Positions 16,503 to 26,007 are shown, numbered from the stretch's first letter. The stretch is DNA of 32,669 nt from an uncultured archaeon (GCA_903831045.1 CAIKWG010000001.1:1-32669), one strand, 5' to 3'. Notes: generated by a model not told the origin, from the letters alone. A program made the numbers and translations.

Positions 16503-17213
16503 ATGTTAGAACAACTAATTTTAGAATTGCGAGAGCATGCTTCACCCGAGAGAGCGGTGCATTCTCAAAAATTTTTTAAAACAGGAAAGGGAGAATATGC
16601 TGAAGGAGATAAATTTCTTGGTATAATTGTACCAGTTCAAAGACAAATTGCAAAAAAATATTCCAAACTTTTAACACTAGAAGATGTGGATAAGCTTTTG
16701 GATAATCAGTTTCATGAACTAAGACTGACTGGATTAATAATTCTCTGTGAAATGTATAAAAAAGCAAAAAAAGATAGGCTAATCCAACGGAGAATCTTTG
16801 AATTTTATCTTAAAAAAATAAACAGAATAAACAACTGGGATTTGGTGGATATTTCCGCTCCATTAATTGTCGGAGATTTTATTATGAAATCAGGCGAAGA
16901 CATTCTAATGCAACTTGCAAAATCTAAAAATATCTGGGAGAGAAGAATTGCAATAATCTCAACTCTTGCGATGATAAGAAAGAGGAAATTCGGAGAAACC
17001 CTAGCAATTTCCAATTATCTATTACATGACGAACATGATTTGATTCACAAAGCAGTTGGATGGATGCTGAGAGAATTGGGAAAGAAAAAGCCTGAAACTC
17101 TTAGAATATTTTTAAGTACTAGATACAAAGAAATGCCAAGAACAATGTTGCGTTATTCAATAGAAAAATTTTCAGAAGAAGAAAGAAAAAAATGGTTAAC
17201 TGGTTTAATGTGA
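16503..17213 (+). CDS. DNA alkylation repair protein (AlkD-like HEAT repeats)
   Basis: 'FFKTGKGEYAEGDKFLGIIVPVQRQIAKKY', 'NRINNWDLVDISAPLIVGDF', 'WERRIAIISTLAMIRK', 'HKAVGWMLRELGKK'. Confidence 0.92.
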   Translation: MLEQLILELREHASPERAVHSQKFFKTGKGEYAEGDKFLGIIVPVQRQIAKKYSKLLTLEDVDKLLDNQFHELRLTGLIILCEMYKKAKKDRLIQRRIFEFYLKKINRINNWDLVDISAPLIVGDFIMKSGEDILMQLAKSKNIWERRIAIISTLAMIRKRKFGETLAISNYLLHDEHDLIHKAVGWMLRELGKKKPETLRIFLSTRYKEMPRTMLRYSIEKFSEEERKKWLTGLM

Positions 17214-18068
17214 TCTTCTTCTTTTAATCATTCCACCACTTACCTCATTCAAACTCTTTTGAATTATAAATGCAGCAGGGTCTATTTTTTTTATTTCTCT
17301 AACTACTTTTGCGATTTCTAGCCTAGTGATAACTGTGAATAGTATGTCCATATCTTTTTCTGTTTCATATCCTCCTCTTCCTTTGTAAACAGTTACTCCT
17401 TTTCCTAAATTTTTTATGATGCTCTTTCTTATTTGTTCACTTTTTTCAGAAATGATTGTCAATCCAATATATTCCTCAATGCCTTCAACAATGAAATCCA
17501 CTGTTTTGGATGCAACGAGATAAATTACTATTGAATACAATGCAGATTCAATTCCTAGAAAAGCAGCTGCAACGGAGAAGATAACTACGTTTATTGCAAA
17601 AAGAATTGTGCCCATACTAGAACCCATTTTTTTACTTAGGTATAAAGATAAAATTTCTGTTCCATCAATAACTCCTCCTCCTCTAACCGCCAAACCTATT
17701 CCTGCACCCAAGAAAAATCCTCCGAATATTGCAATCAATAAATGATCTTGAGTAATGACCGGATAATTAACCAGTGCAACACAAATTGCTAATCCTGTAA
17801 TTCCTAAAAAAGTTTTAATGAAGAAATTTTTTCCTAATTGTTTTAGTCCAAGAATCATAAAAGGAATATTAATCGCAAAGATTAATAGCGATATAGAAAC
17901 GGGACTAAGGGCAGCAATTAAAAGAGAAATACCTGTTACCCCTCCGTCAATAAGGCCGCTTGGGATTAGAAATCCCTTTAATCCAAATCCTGCAGAAAAA
18001 ATTCCCAGAATAATTAGGAAGAGGTCTTTTGAAAAATTAAGAATATTAGAACGATTTAATTTTTTCAT
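17205..18068 (-). CDS. YitT family membrane protein with C-terminal DUF2179-type domain
   Basis: 'SAGFGLKGFLIPSGLIDGGVTGISLL', 'GGGVIDGTEILSLYLSKKMGSSMGTILFAINV', C-terminal 'KGVTVYKGRGGYETEKDMDILFTVITRLEIAKV'. Confidence 0.9.
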   Translation of the reverse strand: MKKLNRSNILNFSKDLFLIILGIFSAGFGLKGFLIPSGLIDGGVTGISLLIAALSPVSISLLIFAINIPFMILGLKQLGKNFFIKTFLGITGLAICVALVNYPVITQDHLLIAIFGGFFLGAGIGLAVRGGGVIDGTEILSLYLSKKMGSSMGTILFAINVVIFSVAAAFLGIESALYSIVIYLVASKTVDFIVEGIEEYIGLTIISEKSEQIRKSIIKNLGKGVTVYKGRGGYETEKDMDILFTVITRLEIAKVVREIKKIDPAAFIIQKSLNEVSGGMIKRRRSH

Positions 18069-18146
18069 GACTTAACTGAGACTCGTATACTTTTAAATTT
18101 ATTTCAAATTCAACAAACTTAAATACCCTCCTTTTTTAGATTTTTA

Positions 18147-19166
18147 ATGAAAAAAACAAGATATGCATCCTATCTGTCGGGCTCTCTTCCAAGGGGATGC
18201 CAACTTTGTGTAAAGGGAGAAAAATCAGTTCTATTTGTAACAGGAATGTGTTCAAGAAATTGTTTCTATTGCCCTCTGAGTGATCTAAGAAAAAATAAAG
18301 ATGTTTCCTATGCAAATGAAAGAAAATTCGAAGATGTATCCCAATTAATTAAAGAAATAAAACTGAGCAATTCTAAGGGGTGTAGCTTGACTGGAGGAGA
18401 CCCCTTGATAAAACTAGATAAAACTATCCTCTTTGCAAAAACTCTTAAAAAAGAATTTGGTAAAAAGTTTCATATTCACATATATCTATCAACTAAACTT
18501 GTTGATGAAAAAAATTTAAGAGAATTATCCAAATGCGTAGATGAAGTAAGATTTCATCCCAATCTGCAAAATTCTATAGACGCAGAAATTAAAAAAATAT
18601 CTCTTGCTAAAGGTCTTTGGGCGAGAAAGAATATAGGTATAGAATTGCCAATGTTTCCAAATCAATCCAAGCAGATTTTCAGATTTATAAAAAAAGTTTC
18701 TCCGTATATATCTTTTGTAAGCTTTAACGAGCTTGAAGTAGGAGAATATTCTGAAAAAACAATGAACAGAAAATATAAAACTAATAAGGATGGATATACC
18801 GTAAAATCTTCAATAAATGAGGGAGAAAAATTAATCAAAAAATTAGAAAAGGAAAAGCTTCATCTAAATATTCATCTCTGTACGGCTGAATTAAAAAATT
18901 GGCATCAATATAAAAACAGACTAAAAAAGCATGCCATCTTCCCATTTTCTAAAAAAACTTCCGATGGAACAATTATCTATTTTGCAACCAAGGATGTTAA
19001 AGTAAAAGAGCTTCTAAAAAAAAGTAATTATCTAGAGGATAACCTAAAAAATCAAATAATAATTAATCCAAAAAAAGTAAGGAGCTTACGAGGTAAAATT
19101 TTAATAAAAAGAATAGAAGAATATCCGACCTACGATAGGGAAGAAGCCGAAGTTGAAGAGATATAA
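18147..19166 (+). CDS. radical SAM protein
   Basis: CxxxCxxC in 'GMCSRNCFYCPLSD'; 'GCSLTGGDPLI'; 'VRFHPNL'. Confidence 0.88.
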   Translation: MKKTRYASYLSGSLPRGCQLCVKGEKSVLFVTGMCSRNCFYCPLSDLRKNKDVSYANERKFEDVSQLIKEIKLSNSKGCSLTGGDPLIKLDKTILFAKTLKKEFGKKFHIHIYLSTKLVDEKNLRELSKCVDEVRFHPNLQNSIDAEIKKISLAKGLWARKNIGIELPMFPNQSKQIFRFIKKVSPYISFVSFNELEVGEYSEKTMNRKYKTNKDGYTVKSSINEGEKLIKKLEKEKLHLNIHLCTAELKNWHQYKNRLKKHAIFPFSKKTSDGTIIYFATKDVKVKELLKKSNYLEDNLKNQIIINPKKVRSLRGKILIKRIEEYPTYDREEAEVEEI

Positions 19167-19209
19167 ATTCCATGATAATATTTAAATAATCTCGTTTATC
19201 AAGAAAAAT

Positions 19210-19785
19210 ATGAAAAGCTTACCTACTTTAATTGGAGAGAATCTATGGCTAGGAGATTTTCCATTTAACCAATGGTTTTATGAGAAATATCACTCCTGGT
19301 TACACAACCCTCAGGTAGAACCATTTATTGGTCCAGTTTCAGAAAATAGTCCAGAAGAAGTTAAAGATATGCTTATTGAAAATAAAATTGATGAAAAAAT
19401 TAAACACTGGTGCATTTATTATGGGCCATACTATGATAACAAATCCCCCATTGGAGATGGATCATTGGGTAGATTAAATCATCAAAGTGAATTCGCAGAG
19501 TTAGATAAAGATTATTTTAATTTTAAAAAATTAGAAGAATTTACAATTCTTATCGGTGAAGGAAGAGGAAAAGGAATTGGAACCGAGGCAACTTCTTTGA
19601 TTCTAAATCATGCCTTTTCAACTGGGACCGATGCAGTTTACCTTGGTGTTTACATCAATAACCTTGGAGGGATAAAGGTGTATGAAAGAAATGGATTTCA
19701 AACATTGCGTACTGCTAAAGATAAATATTCCGGAAAAGAAGAATTAATAATGAGAATAACTTCTAAAGATTGGAAAAGAAGATAA
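19210..19785 (+). CDS. GNAT family acetyltransferase
   Basis: 'EEFTILIGEGRGKGIGTEATSLILNHAF', 'YLGVYINNLGGIKVYERNGF'. Confidence 0.88.
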   Translation: MKSLPTLIGENLWLGDFPFNQWFYEKYHSWLHNPQVEPFIGPVSENSPEEVKDMLIENKIDEKIKHWCIYYGPYYDNKSPIGDGSLGRLNHQSEFAELDKDYFNFKKLEEFTILIGEGRGKGIGTEATSLILNHAFSTGTDAVYLGVYINNLGGIKVYERNGFQTLRTAKDKYSGKEELIMRITSKDWKRR

Positions 19786-19825
19786 TTAAAAATATAAACT
19801 AACTTCTTGATATATATTCGTAAAA

Positions 19826-20710
19826 ATGAACATAGAAAAAATAAAAAAACAGAAATCAATTCAAGAACTTTTAGAATTTGGAATAATAAATATTGATAAA
19901 TCTTCTGGACCTACTTCTTTTAATGTTTCGGAATTTGTAAAAAAAAGATTAAAGCTTAGGAAAACATCTCATCTAGGAACATTGGACCCTAAAGTTACTG
20001 GAGTTCTTCCAGTTGCATTAAATCGTGGATGTAAACTGACAGGATATTTCCTTGGGGAAGATAAAGAATATGTTGGAATCATGAGAATTCATGAAGAAGT
20101 TTCTCTAGAAAAGATAAATAAAGTGATTAAAGAAAAATTTCTTGGAACAATAAGTCAGCTTCCTCCAGTTAAGTCAAGAGTAAAAAGAGAAGAACGTGAA
20201 CGAGAAATTATTTCTTTTGTTTTACTAGAAAAAAATGGGAAGGATATTCTTTTTCAGGTTGCATGTCAAGGTGGAACCTATATTAGAAAGCTCGTTGATG
20301 ATTTAGGAAAAGAATTAGGAATTGGAGCTCACATGCTTGAGCTTAGAAGAGTTAGGGCTGGAATTTTCAAAGAGGATGATTCAATTTATCCAACGATTAA
20401 TCTATATGACTTTGAAAAAGCTGTAGAAGAATATGAAAAAGGTAATGAAGAATTATTAAGAAAAATAATTATTCCTGGAGAAATAGTTTCAGAAGTTTAT
20501 CCTCCAGTATTTATTAAAGCAGATAATATAAAAAATATTCTCACAGGGAAACCAATTGCTGTTCAAGATTTAGTTGATGAACAAAAATATGAGAAGGGAA
20601 AAATAATTTCTATTTTCTTAGATGCAAGATTTATTGGAATGTACAAAGTTACAAATGAGCTTGGAACTTTTGCAAGATCAGAATTTGTTATGCAACCTCT
20701 TAAGGGATAA
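19826..20710 (+). CDS. cbf5: archaeal Cbf5/TruB pseudouridine synthase with PUA domain
   Basis: 'GIINIDKSSGPTSFNVSEFVK', 'KTSHLGTLDPKVTGVLPVALNR', 'QLPPVKSRVKR', 'CQGGTYIRKLVDDLG'. Confidence 0.95.
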   Translation: MNIEKIKKQKSIQELLEFGIINIDKSSGPTSFNVSEFVKKRLKLRKTSHLGTLDPKVTGVLPVALNRGCKLTGYFLGEDKEYVGIMRIHEEVSLEKINKVIKEKFLGTISQLPPVKSRVKREEREREIISFVLLEKNGKDILFQVACQGGTYIRKLVDDLGKELGIGAHMLELRRVRAGIFKEDDSIYPTINLYDFEKAVEEYEKGNEELLRKIIIPGEIVSEVYPPVFIKADNIKNILTGKPIAVQDLVDEQKYEKGKIISIFLDARFIGMYKVTNELGTFARSEFVMQPLKG

Positions 20711-20767
20711 TTTTTTCTAATAAAATAAAATCATAACATATAAATATAAGCATAACCTTAATATTTC

Positions 20768-21844
20768 GTGGTCAATAAACTGGTGAACTCATTAAAACGA
20801 GGCTTATTGTACTTATCTGTTCCTCTAGCACTTGGTTTGGGAAGTTGTAGTGTTAATAAAAATTATATTGATGATGTTTATTACACTCCCGGAAAAGAAA
20901 TAATAATTTCTAATCCAGAACAGAACAAAGAAAAGTTAACAAATAAAAATTATTCTCTTAATCCAACTGCCGAGGAAGAGAATTGGAATTATTCTTCAAG
21001 ATTCAGAATGAGAAATGATTTTAATAGATTTGATTTGGGATGGTGGGATTCTGACGGAGATGGAATTGAAGATTGGGCAGATCCCTGGCCTCATGATTTT
21101 GGTCCTTACATTGACATGAATGGAAATGGAATTATTGATTTGAGAGATGTGCGGGTGTCTGGATTTGGAAATGATTTCTTGTATTATAATTTAGGAAATC
21201 ATTCATATTGGTATGATGATTGGGATTATGATTTTGGCTTTGGTTGGAATTCACCTTTCTATCACAATTATTATTGGGGCTCTCCTTTTTATCACAATTA
21301 TGGATATTCTCCTTGGGGAGGTTCTAATAACTGGGGCCATTGGGATAATTGGAATCACTGGAACAATGATTGGGGTGGCAGGCAAAAAGATAACGACGTT
21401 CTTTACGGACATAGAAATACTCCTATAACCGACGGCCCAGCAGAAAGAATTTATAATCGTAGTTCTAACGGAGATTTAATCAAAAATGATAATTCACGAA
21501 CAACTTCCACTGGTAGCTATGTTAGACCGCAAACTTCTAGTGCCACAAGAATATTTTCTCCTTCGAACAATACAATAAATTCTAGTGAAAGAACAACAAC
21601 TCAATATCGTTCAGCAACTCCAACAAGAACAAATAATTCTTCAAACTCTGGAGCTGTAAGAACTTACACGCCTCCCCAAAGAAGTTCGTCATCTTCTAAT
21701 ACCACTCAAAGGTCGACTTCTAGTTATTCCTCCGGTTCTGGTGCTACAAGATCTGGATCCTATTCTGGTTCTTCTTCTGGAGCAACAAGGTCGGGTTCTT
21801 CAACTTCTAGCTCTTCCGGTGCATCTAGAACAACCAAAAGATAG
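20768..21844 (+). CDS. predicted lipoprotein, Trp/Tyr/Asn-rich with Ser/Thr-rich tail; GTG start
   Basis: Signal peptide and lipobox 'LALGLGSC'; 'DDVYYTPG'; 'DSDGDGIEDW'; aromatic YHNYYWGSPFYHNYGYSPWG segment; low-complexity S/T/R tail. Confidence 0.8.
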   Translation: MVNKLVNSLKRGLLYLSVPLALGLGSCSVNKNYIDDVYYTPGKEIIISNPEQNKEKLTNKNYSLNPTAEEENWNYSSRFRMRNDFNRFDLGWWDSDGDGIEDWADPWPHDFGPYIDMNGNGIIDLRDVRVSGFGNDFLYYNLGNHSYWYDDWDYDFGFGWNSPFYHNYYWGSPFYHNYGYSPWGGSNNWGHWDNWNHWNNDWGGRQKDNDVLYGHRNTPITDGPAERIYNRSSNGDLIKNDNSRTTSTGSYVRPQTSSATRIFSPSNNTINSSERTTTQYRSATPTRTNNSSNSGAVRTYTPPQRSSSSSNTTQRSTSSYSSGSGATRSGSYSGSSSGATRSGSSTSSSSGASRTTKR

Positions 21845-21874
21845 TTTTATAACAATTAATTTATTTATATTTTT

Positions 21875-22459
21875 ATGAAACATTTAATCTATTTTTCATC
21901 CAGTGCAGCAACAAGTGGGAAAGCTTTATCTGGAGGAGACCTAATGGGAGCAGGAAGAATGGACATAGCAATTCATTCATTTATTCAGGGAGTTTTTTTA
22001 TCCCATGGATTCAGAAAAGATGTGACATTTCATTTTATTTTCTATGGAATGCCTGATCCTCCAAAGCACATTCAAATAACCGTAGGAGAAGGATTGGACA
22101 TTTCAAAAAAAGATATAGGGAATTTAATTAAAAAAATTTTATACAAATTTAAACAAGGAGAAAATACAGAGGTTTTTCCAGGATGTTTTGTTGAAAAAAA
22201 GAGTCTACTTAATGTTATACAAGAACTTTTAGATAAAGACATTGAAGTTTTCATCCTAGATCAGGATGGTAAATCAATTAGAGAAGTGGAAATTCCCAAA
22301 GAGTGTGCTTTTCTTTTAGGCGACCATGAAGGATTTCCAAAAAAAGAACTTAAGAGATTAAAGGATAATCTAACAACAGTTTCAGTTGGTCCTCACATGT
22401 ATTTTGCTTCTCAAACAGTTGCAGTTGTTAATAATGAATTAGATTATAGAGGCATTTGA
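21875..22459 (+). CDS. trmY: tRNA (pseudouridine(54)-N1)-methyltransferase TrmY
   Basis: 'LSGGDLMGAGRMDIAIHSFIQGVFLSHGFRKDVTFHFIFYG' and 'FLLGDHEGFPKKE' SPOUT signature. Confidence 0.93.
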   Translation: MKHLIYFSSSAATSGKALSGGDLMGAGRMDIAIHSFIQGVFLSHGFRKDVTFHFIFYGMPDPPKHIQITVGEGLDISKKDIGNLIKKILYKFKQGENTEVFPGCFVEKKSLLNVIQELLDKDIEVFILDQDGKSIREVEIPKECAFLLGDHEGFPKKELKRLKDNLTTVSVGPHMYFASQTVAVVNNELDYRGI

Positions 22460-22493
22460 AAAATTTTATAAACCTCTTTTTATATTTTATATT

Positions 22494-22682
22494 ATGTTAA
22501 CAATGGAATATATCCTAAAAGCTCAAAGATTGGTAGAACAATATCAAAGAGAAGAACTCCCATTGTATCATGATTATTCTAAACCTCAAGAAGATTATAA
22601 AGAAACTGAAGCTATCAACTTCAGAAGAGGTCTTAAAATTGATCCAGAAACCGGTGAGAGATATTTTGATTTTTTAGATTAA
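22494..22682 (+). CDS. small hypothetical protein (62 aa)
   Basis: ATG preceded by TATA-rich region; the ORF is intact; no recognised family. Confidence 0.5.
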   Translation: MLTMEYILKAQRLVEQYQREELPLYHDYSKPQEDYKETEAINFRRGLKIDPETGERYFDFLD

Positions 22683-23273
22683 TCAATGTTCATCAAAATT
22701 AATATTTTCTCGATGTTCCCAACAATAATGTCCACATTTTTCACAAGAATTTAAACAATGATAGGAACTCTCCTTATTTACAATTTCTAAACTAGACAAT
22801 GCAGAAAACTTAAGCTTGGTTTCTGGCTCTCTAAGAGAATTATCTAGACTTTCTCTTACAATAACGTTTGGTAGTGAATTTAAATCCTCAATTTTGTCAA
22901 TTAAATCTCTTCTATGAGTTGAACTTCTAAATTTTGTTTCAGGACAATTTTTTGCAATCTCTATCCATTTTTCAACATAATCTTCCGAGTAAAAGTCTCC
23001 ACTAGAATGAATTCTGAAATATTTTACTTTTTTATTTTTAATAAAATTAGACATCTCTTCAACAAAGCCTTCTGATTTGGATTGAGTATACCTTCTTTCA
23101 GCCGAAGCCATTGCATTGGGCAATAGGAAATTATTTCTTAGAGCATAGCAGGCTGGTTTTCCATTTTTTCCTTCTAAGCACCAGGAAGTAGGTGTGCAAG
23201 TTTTTTTAGCAGGAATATTAAAGATATATACATTTTTTCCCATTTTTGAGTTTCCCTTAATAGCAATTTCCAT
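22683..23273 (-). CDS. GP88-like (phage gene product 88 family) protein; start corrected to MEIAIKGNSK
   Basis: 'GNSKMGKNVYIFNIPAKKTCTPTSWCLEGKNGKPACYALR', 'FRIHSSGDFYSEDYVEKWIEIAKNCPETKFRSSTHR', C-terminal 'CLNSCEKCGHYCW'. Confidence 0.72.
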   Translation of the reverse strand: MEIAIKGNSKMGKNVYIFNIPAKKTCTPTSWCLEGKNGKPACYALRNNFLLPNAMASAERRYTQSKSEGFVEEMSNFIKNKKVKYFRIHSSGDFYSEDYVEKWIEIAKNCPETKFRSSTHRRDLIDKIEDLNSLPNVIVRESLDNSLREPETKLKFSALSSLEIVNKESSYHCLNSCEKCGHYCWEHRENINFDEH

Positions 23274-23371
23274 AATTTTTTCATAAAATCTAAGTTTAAA
23301 AATAAATATGTAGTCAAAAACTATCAAAAACCTTTAAAACCCTGTGCTCCTAGTTCATTCATAGAGGTAAA

Positions 23372-23647
23372 ATGAAAAAATCTGTTAGACTTTATGTTTC
23401 TGGATTCATCCAAGGGATTTTCTATAGGGCCCATGTTAAAGAAAATGCTGAAAGATTAAATGTTAAAGGCTTTGTTAGAAATTTAGAAGATAGTAGAGTT
23501 GAAGTTTTTTTAGAAGGGGATAGTGATGATGTTCGAAAGATGATTGATATTTGTGGAAAAGGTGTAAAAAGTGCCGAGATAAGAAATGTTGAGATTAAGG
23601 AAGAAAGATTCCAAGATTTTAAAAATTTTCAAATTTTAAAAGTTTAA
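23372..23647 (+). CDS. acyP: acylphosphatase
   Basis: 'VRLYVSGFIQGIFYRAHVKENAERLNVKGFVRNLEDSRVEVFLEGD'. Confidence 0.95.
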   Translation: MKKSVRLYVSGFIQGIFYRAHVKENAERLNVKGFVRNLEDSRVEVFLEGDSDDVRKMIDICGKGVKSAEIRNVEIKEERFQDFKNFQILKV

Positions 23648-23666
23648 ATAAATCTTGTTTTAACTG

Positions 23667-24002
23667 ATGTTAAACATTGAAAAAGTTTGCAGGTTATACT
23701 CTGCCGGGGTGGATGTGAAAATGAGGAGAAAATGTTCTTCAGATGATCCTCTAAATAAAGGACTTTGGGACCTTAGCCTGTGGGAAGTTAACGTTTATAT
23801 TCCTAACATGGAATCAAAAGAAGACCTTTACATAACTTTAATTCATGAATTTATTCATGCTCAGAAAGATTATTCTAACCATAGACAGGGTGAAGACAGA
23901 TTAGTTGAAGAATTGGCCCAAAAAATTTATCACGAAAATCCAAATCTTCCACTTGAAATCATAGAACTTTATAATCTAAAAGTTCCAAAATATCTTAGAT
24001 AA
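23667..24002 (+). CDS. small putative zinc metalloprotease-like protein
   Basis: HExxH motif in 'DLYITLIHEFIHAQKDYSNH' with acidic 'VEELAQ' downstream. Confidence 0.5.
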   Translation: MLNIEKVCRLYSAGVDVKMRRKCSSDDPLNKGLWDLSLWEVNVYIPNMESKEDLYITLIHEFIHAQKDYSNHRQGEDRLVEELAQKIYHENPNLPLEIIELYNLKVPKYLR

Positions 24003-24033
24003 TTTTTATAAATTTGATTTTCTTTAGAATTCA

Positions 24034-24438
24034 ATGATTTATACAAATTCTGATGGTGGTGCAAGAGGTAATCCTGGTCCTGGAGCGATTGGAGTAGTTA
24101 TTCGTGATGAAGAAAACATTTTATTAGAATATTCTGAAAAAATTCCAGGAAAAGTTACAAATAACTATGCAGAATATATGGGGTTGATTAAAGCACTGCA
24201 ACTTGCACAGAAATATACTACAAAAGAATTGGTCTGCATTTCTGATTCCGAGCTAGTTGTAAGACAGTTGCTGGGGGAATATAAAGTTCGAGACCCAAAA
24301 CTTCTAAAACTTTTCTTAGAAGTTCAAAAACTTCAAAATAATTTTGAGAAGGTAACCTATCAACATGTAAGAAGAGAAAATAAATTTCAAAAGCATGCTG
24401 ATTATTTATTAAATAAAGAATTAGATTCCAAGCAATAA
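24034..24438 (+). CDS. ribonuclease HI family protein
   Basis: 'IYTNSDGGARGNPGPGAIGVVI', 'NNYAEYMGLIKAL', 'CISDSELVVRQL', 'HVRRENKFQKHADYLLN'. Confidence 0.93.
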   Translation: MIYTNSDGGARGNPGPGAIGVVIRDEENILLEYSEKIPGKVTNNYAEYMGLIKALQLAQKYTTKELVCISDSELVVRQLLGEYKVRDPKLLKLFLEVQKLQNNFEKVTYQHVRRENKFQKHADYLLNKELDSKQ

Positions 24439-24469
24439 AAATATAAACTCTCCTGACTAAAATATTAAA

Positions 24470-25993
24470 ATGGGACGTGAAGAACAAATAATTGATGAAA
24501 GAATAAAGAAAATAAATGACCTTAGAAAGCAGGGCATTAATACATTTCCAGATAGATTCGACCTTCATGAAAAAAGAAGTTGGTCTCAGGATGTCAAGGA
24601 AAAATATAAATCTCTAAAACTTGAAGAAAAAAAAGCTTCCAAAGAAATTGTTGCAGGAAGAGTTATGCTAAAAAGAAGTTTTGGAAAACTCTCTTTTGTT
24701 CAACTGCAAGATTTAAAGGGAATGATTCAACTTGTTTTCCAAAAAGATGAAACTCCAGACAAAGCTTTAGAATTATTTGATAGTGTAGATGCCGGAGATA
24801 TAATCGGTATTGTTGGTAATCCAATGAAAACTAAAACCGGAGAAATATCTCTTCTGGTAAAAGAACTCTATATTCTAACAAAATCTATTCTACCCCTTCC
24901 AGATAAGCACAAGGGCCTTACAAACGAAGAAGAAAAATTAAGAAAAAGATATTTAGATATTATTACCAATGAAGAAGTAAAAGAAATCTTCATTAAAAAA
25001 CAAAAATTCTGGTCAACCATTAGAAATTTTTTAATTCAAAAAGGATTTCTAGAAGTTGAAACTCCAATCCTTGAAGTTTCTGCAGGAGGAGCAGCAGCAA
25101 CTCCGTTCAAGACGCATCATAATGCTCTTGACCTAGACGTTTTTCTAAGAATATCCATGGGAGAACTTTGGCAAAAAAAACTTCTTGTTGCAGGCTATGA
25201 AAAAACATTTGAAATAGGAAGACAGTTTAGAAATGAAGGAATGGATGCAGAGCATTTGCAAGATTATACACAAATGGAATTCTACTGGGGCTATGCAAAT
25301 TATGAAGATGGAATGAAGCTAGTAGAATCAATGTACAAAGAAGTTGCTAAAGCAGTTATGGGAACTCTTAAATTTGAAAGACAAGGGCATAAAATTGATT
25401 TATCTAAAAAATGGGAAAGATATGACTTTGAAACTTTGATTAAAGAAAAAACAGGCATCAGTATCTACAAGGCAACAAAAGAAGAGATTATGAAAAAATT
25501 AAAACAGTTAGAATTAGAATACGACTCTTCTGTTGATAAATGGAGAATGGTGGATTTGCTATGGAAATATTGTAGAAAACAATTGTCTGGTCCAGGATTT
25601 TTAATTGGCCAACCGGTTGAGTTAACTCCTCTAGCAAAAAGAAATCCAGAAGATCCAAGAAAAGTAGAACAATTTCAAGTAATTCTTGGAGGTTCTGAGG
25701 TAGGTAATGGTTATTCTGAACTAAATGACGCTCTTGATCAAGAAGAGAGATTCAAAAGACAAAGAGAGCTAGGAGAATCTGGAGATGCAGAAGCAATGGA
25801 GCATGATGTTGGATTTGTTGAAGCACTAAAATATGGAATGCCTCCCGCCTGTGGATTTGGAGTTTCAGAGAGATTGTTCTCTTTTATGATGAACAAACCG
25901 ATTAGAGAATGTGTAATGTTTCCTCTAATGAAACCAGAGAACTATTCTGAACTTAAAAAAGAAGAAAAGAAAGAAGAGAAAAAGAAAAAATAA
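24470..25993 (+). CDS. lysS: lysyl-tRNA synthetase, class II
   Basis: OB-fold 'VAGRVMLKRSFGKLSFVQLQDLKGMIQLVF'; class II motifs 'FLEVETPILEVSAGGAAATPFKTHHNALDLDVFLRIS', 'FEIGRQFRNEGMDAEH', 'GFGVSERLFSFM'. Confidence 0.95.
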   Translation: MGREEQIIDERIKKINDLRKQGINTFPDRFDLHEKRSWSQDVKEKYKSLKLEEKKASKEIVAGRVMLKRSFGKLSFVQLQDLKGMIQLVFQKDETPDKALELFDSVDAGDIIGIVGNPMKTKTGEISLLVKELYILTKSILPLPDKHKGLTNEEEKLRKRYLDIITNEEVKEIFIKKQKFWSTIRNFLIQKGFLEVETPILEVSAGGAAATPFKTHHNALDLDVFLRISMGELWQKKLLVAGYEKTFEIGRQFRNEGMDAEHLQDYTQMEFYWGYANYEDGMKLVESMYKEVAKAVMGTLKFERQGHKIDLSKKWERYDFETLIKEKTGISIYKATKEEIMKKLKQLELEYDSSVDKWRMVDLLWKYCRKQLSGPGFLIGQPVELTPLAKRNPEDPRKVEQFQVILGGSEVGNGYSELNDALDQEERFKRQRELGESGDAEAMEHDVGFVEALKYGMPPACGFGVSERLFSFMMNKPIRECVMFPLMKPENYSELKKEEKKEEKKKK

Positions 25994-26007
25994 GACCAAA
26001 AAACTTA

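Noticed and set aside
17818-18075. 85-aa plus-strand ORF
   Set aside because: Antisense to the 5' part of the YitT gene; no recognisable family.
21213-21428. 71-aa plus-strand ORF in a second frame of the lipoprotein gene
   Set aside because: Out-of-frame reading of Trp/Tyr/Asn-rich repeats, giving Ile/Gly-rich low-complexity sequence.
24218-24568. 116-aa minus-strand ORF
   Set aside because: Spans the RNase HI 3' end and LysRS 5' end antisense; Phe/Leu-rich artefact.
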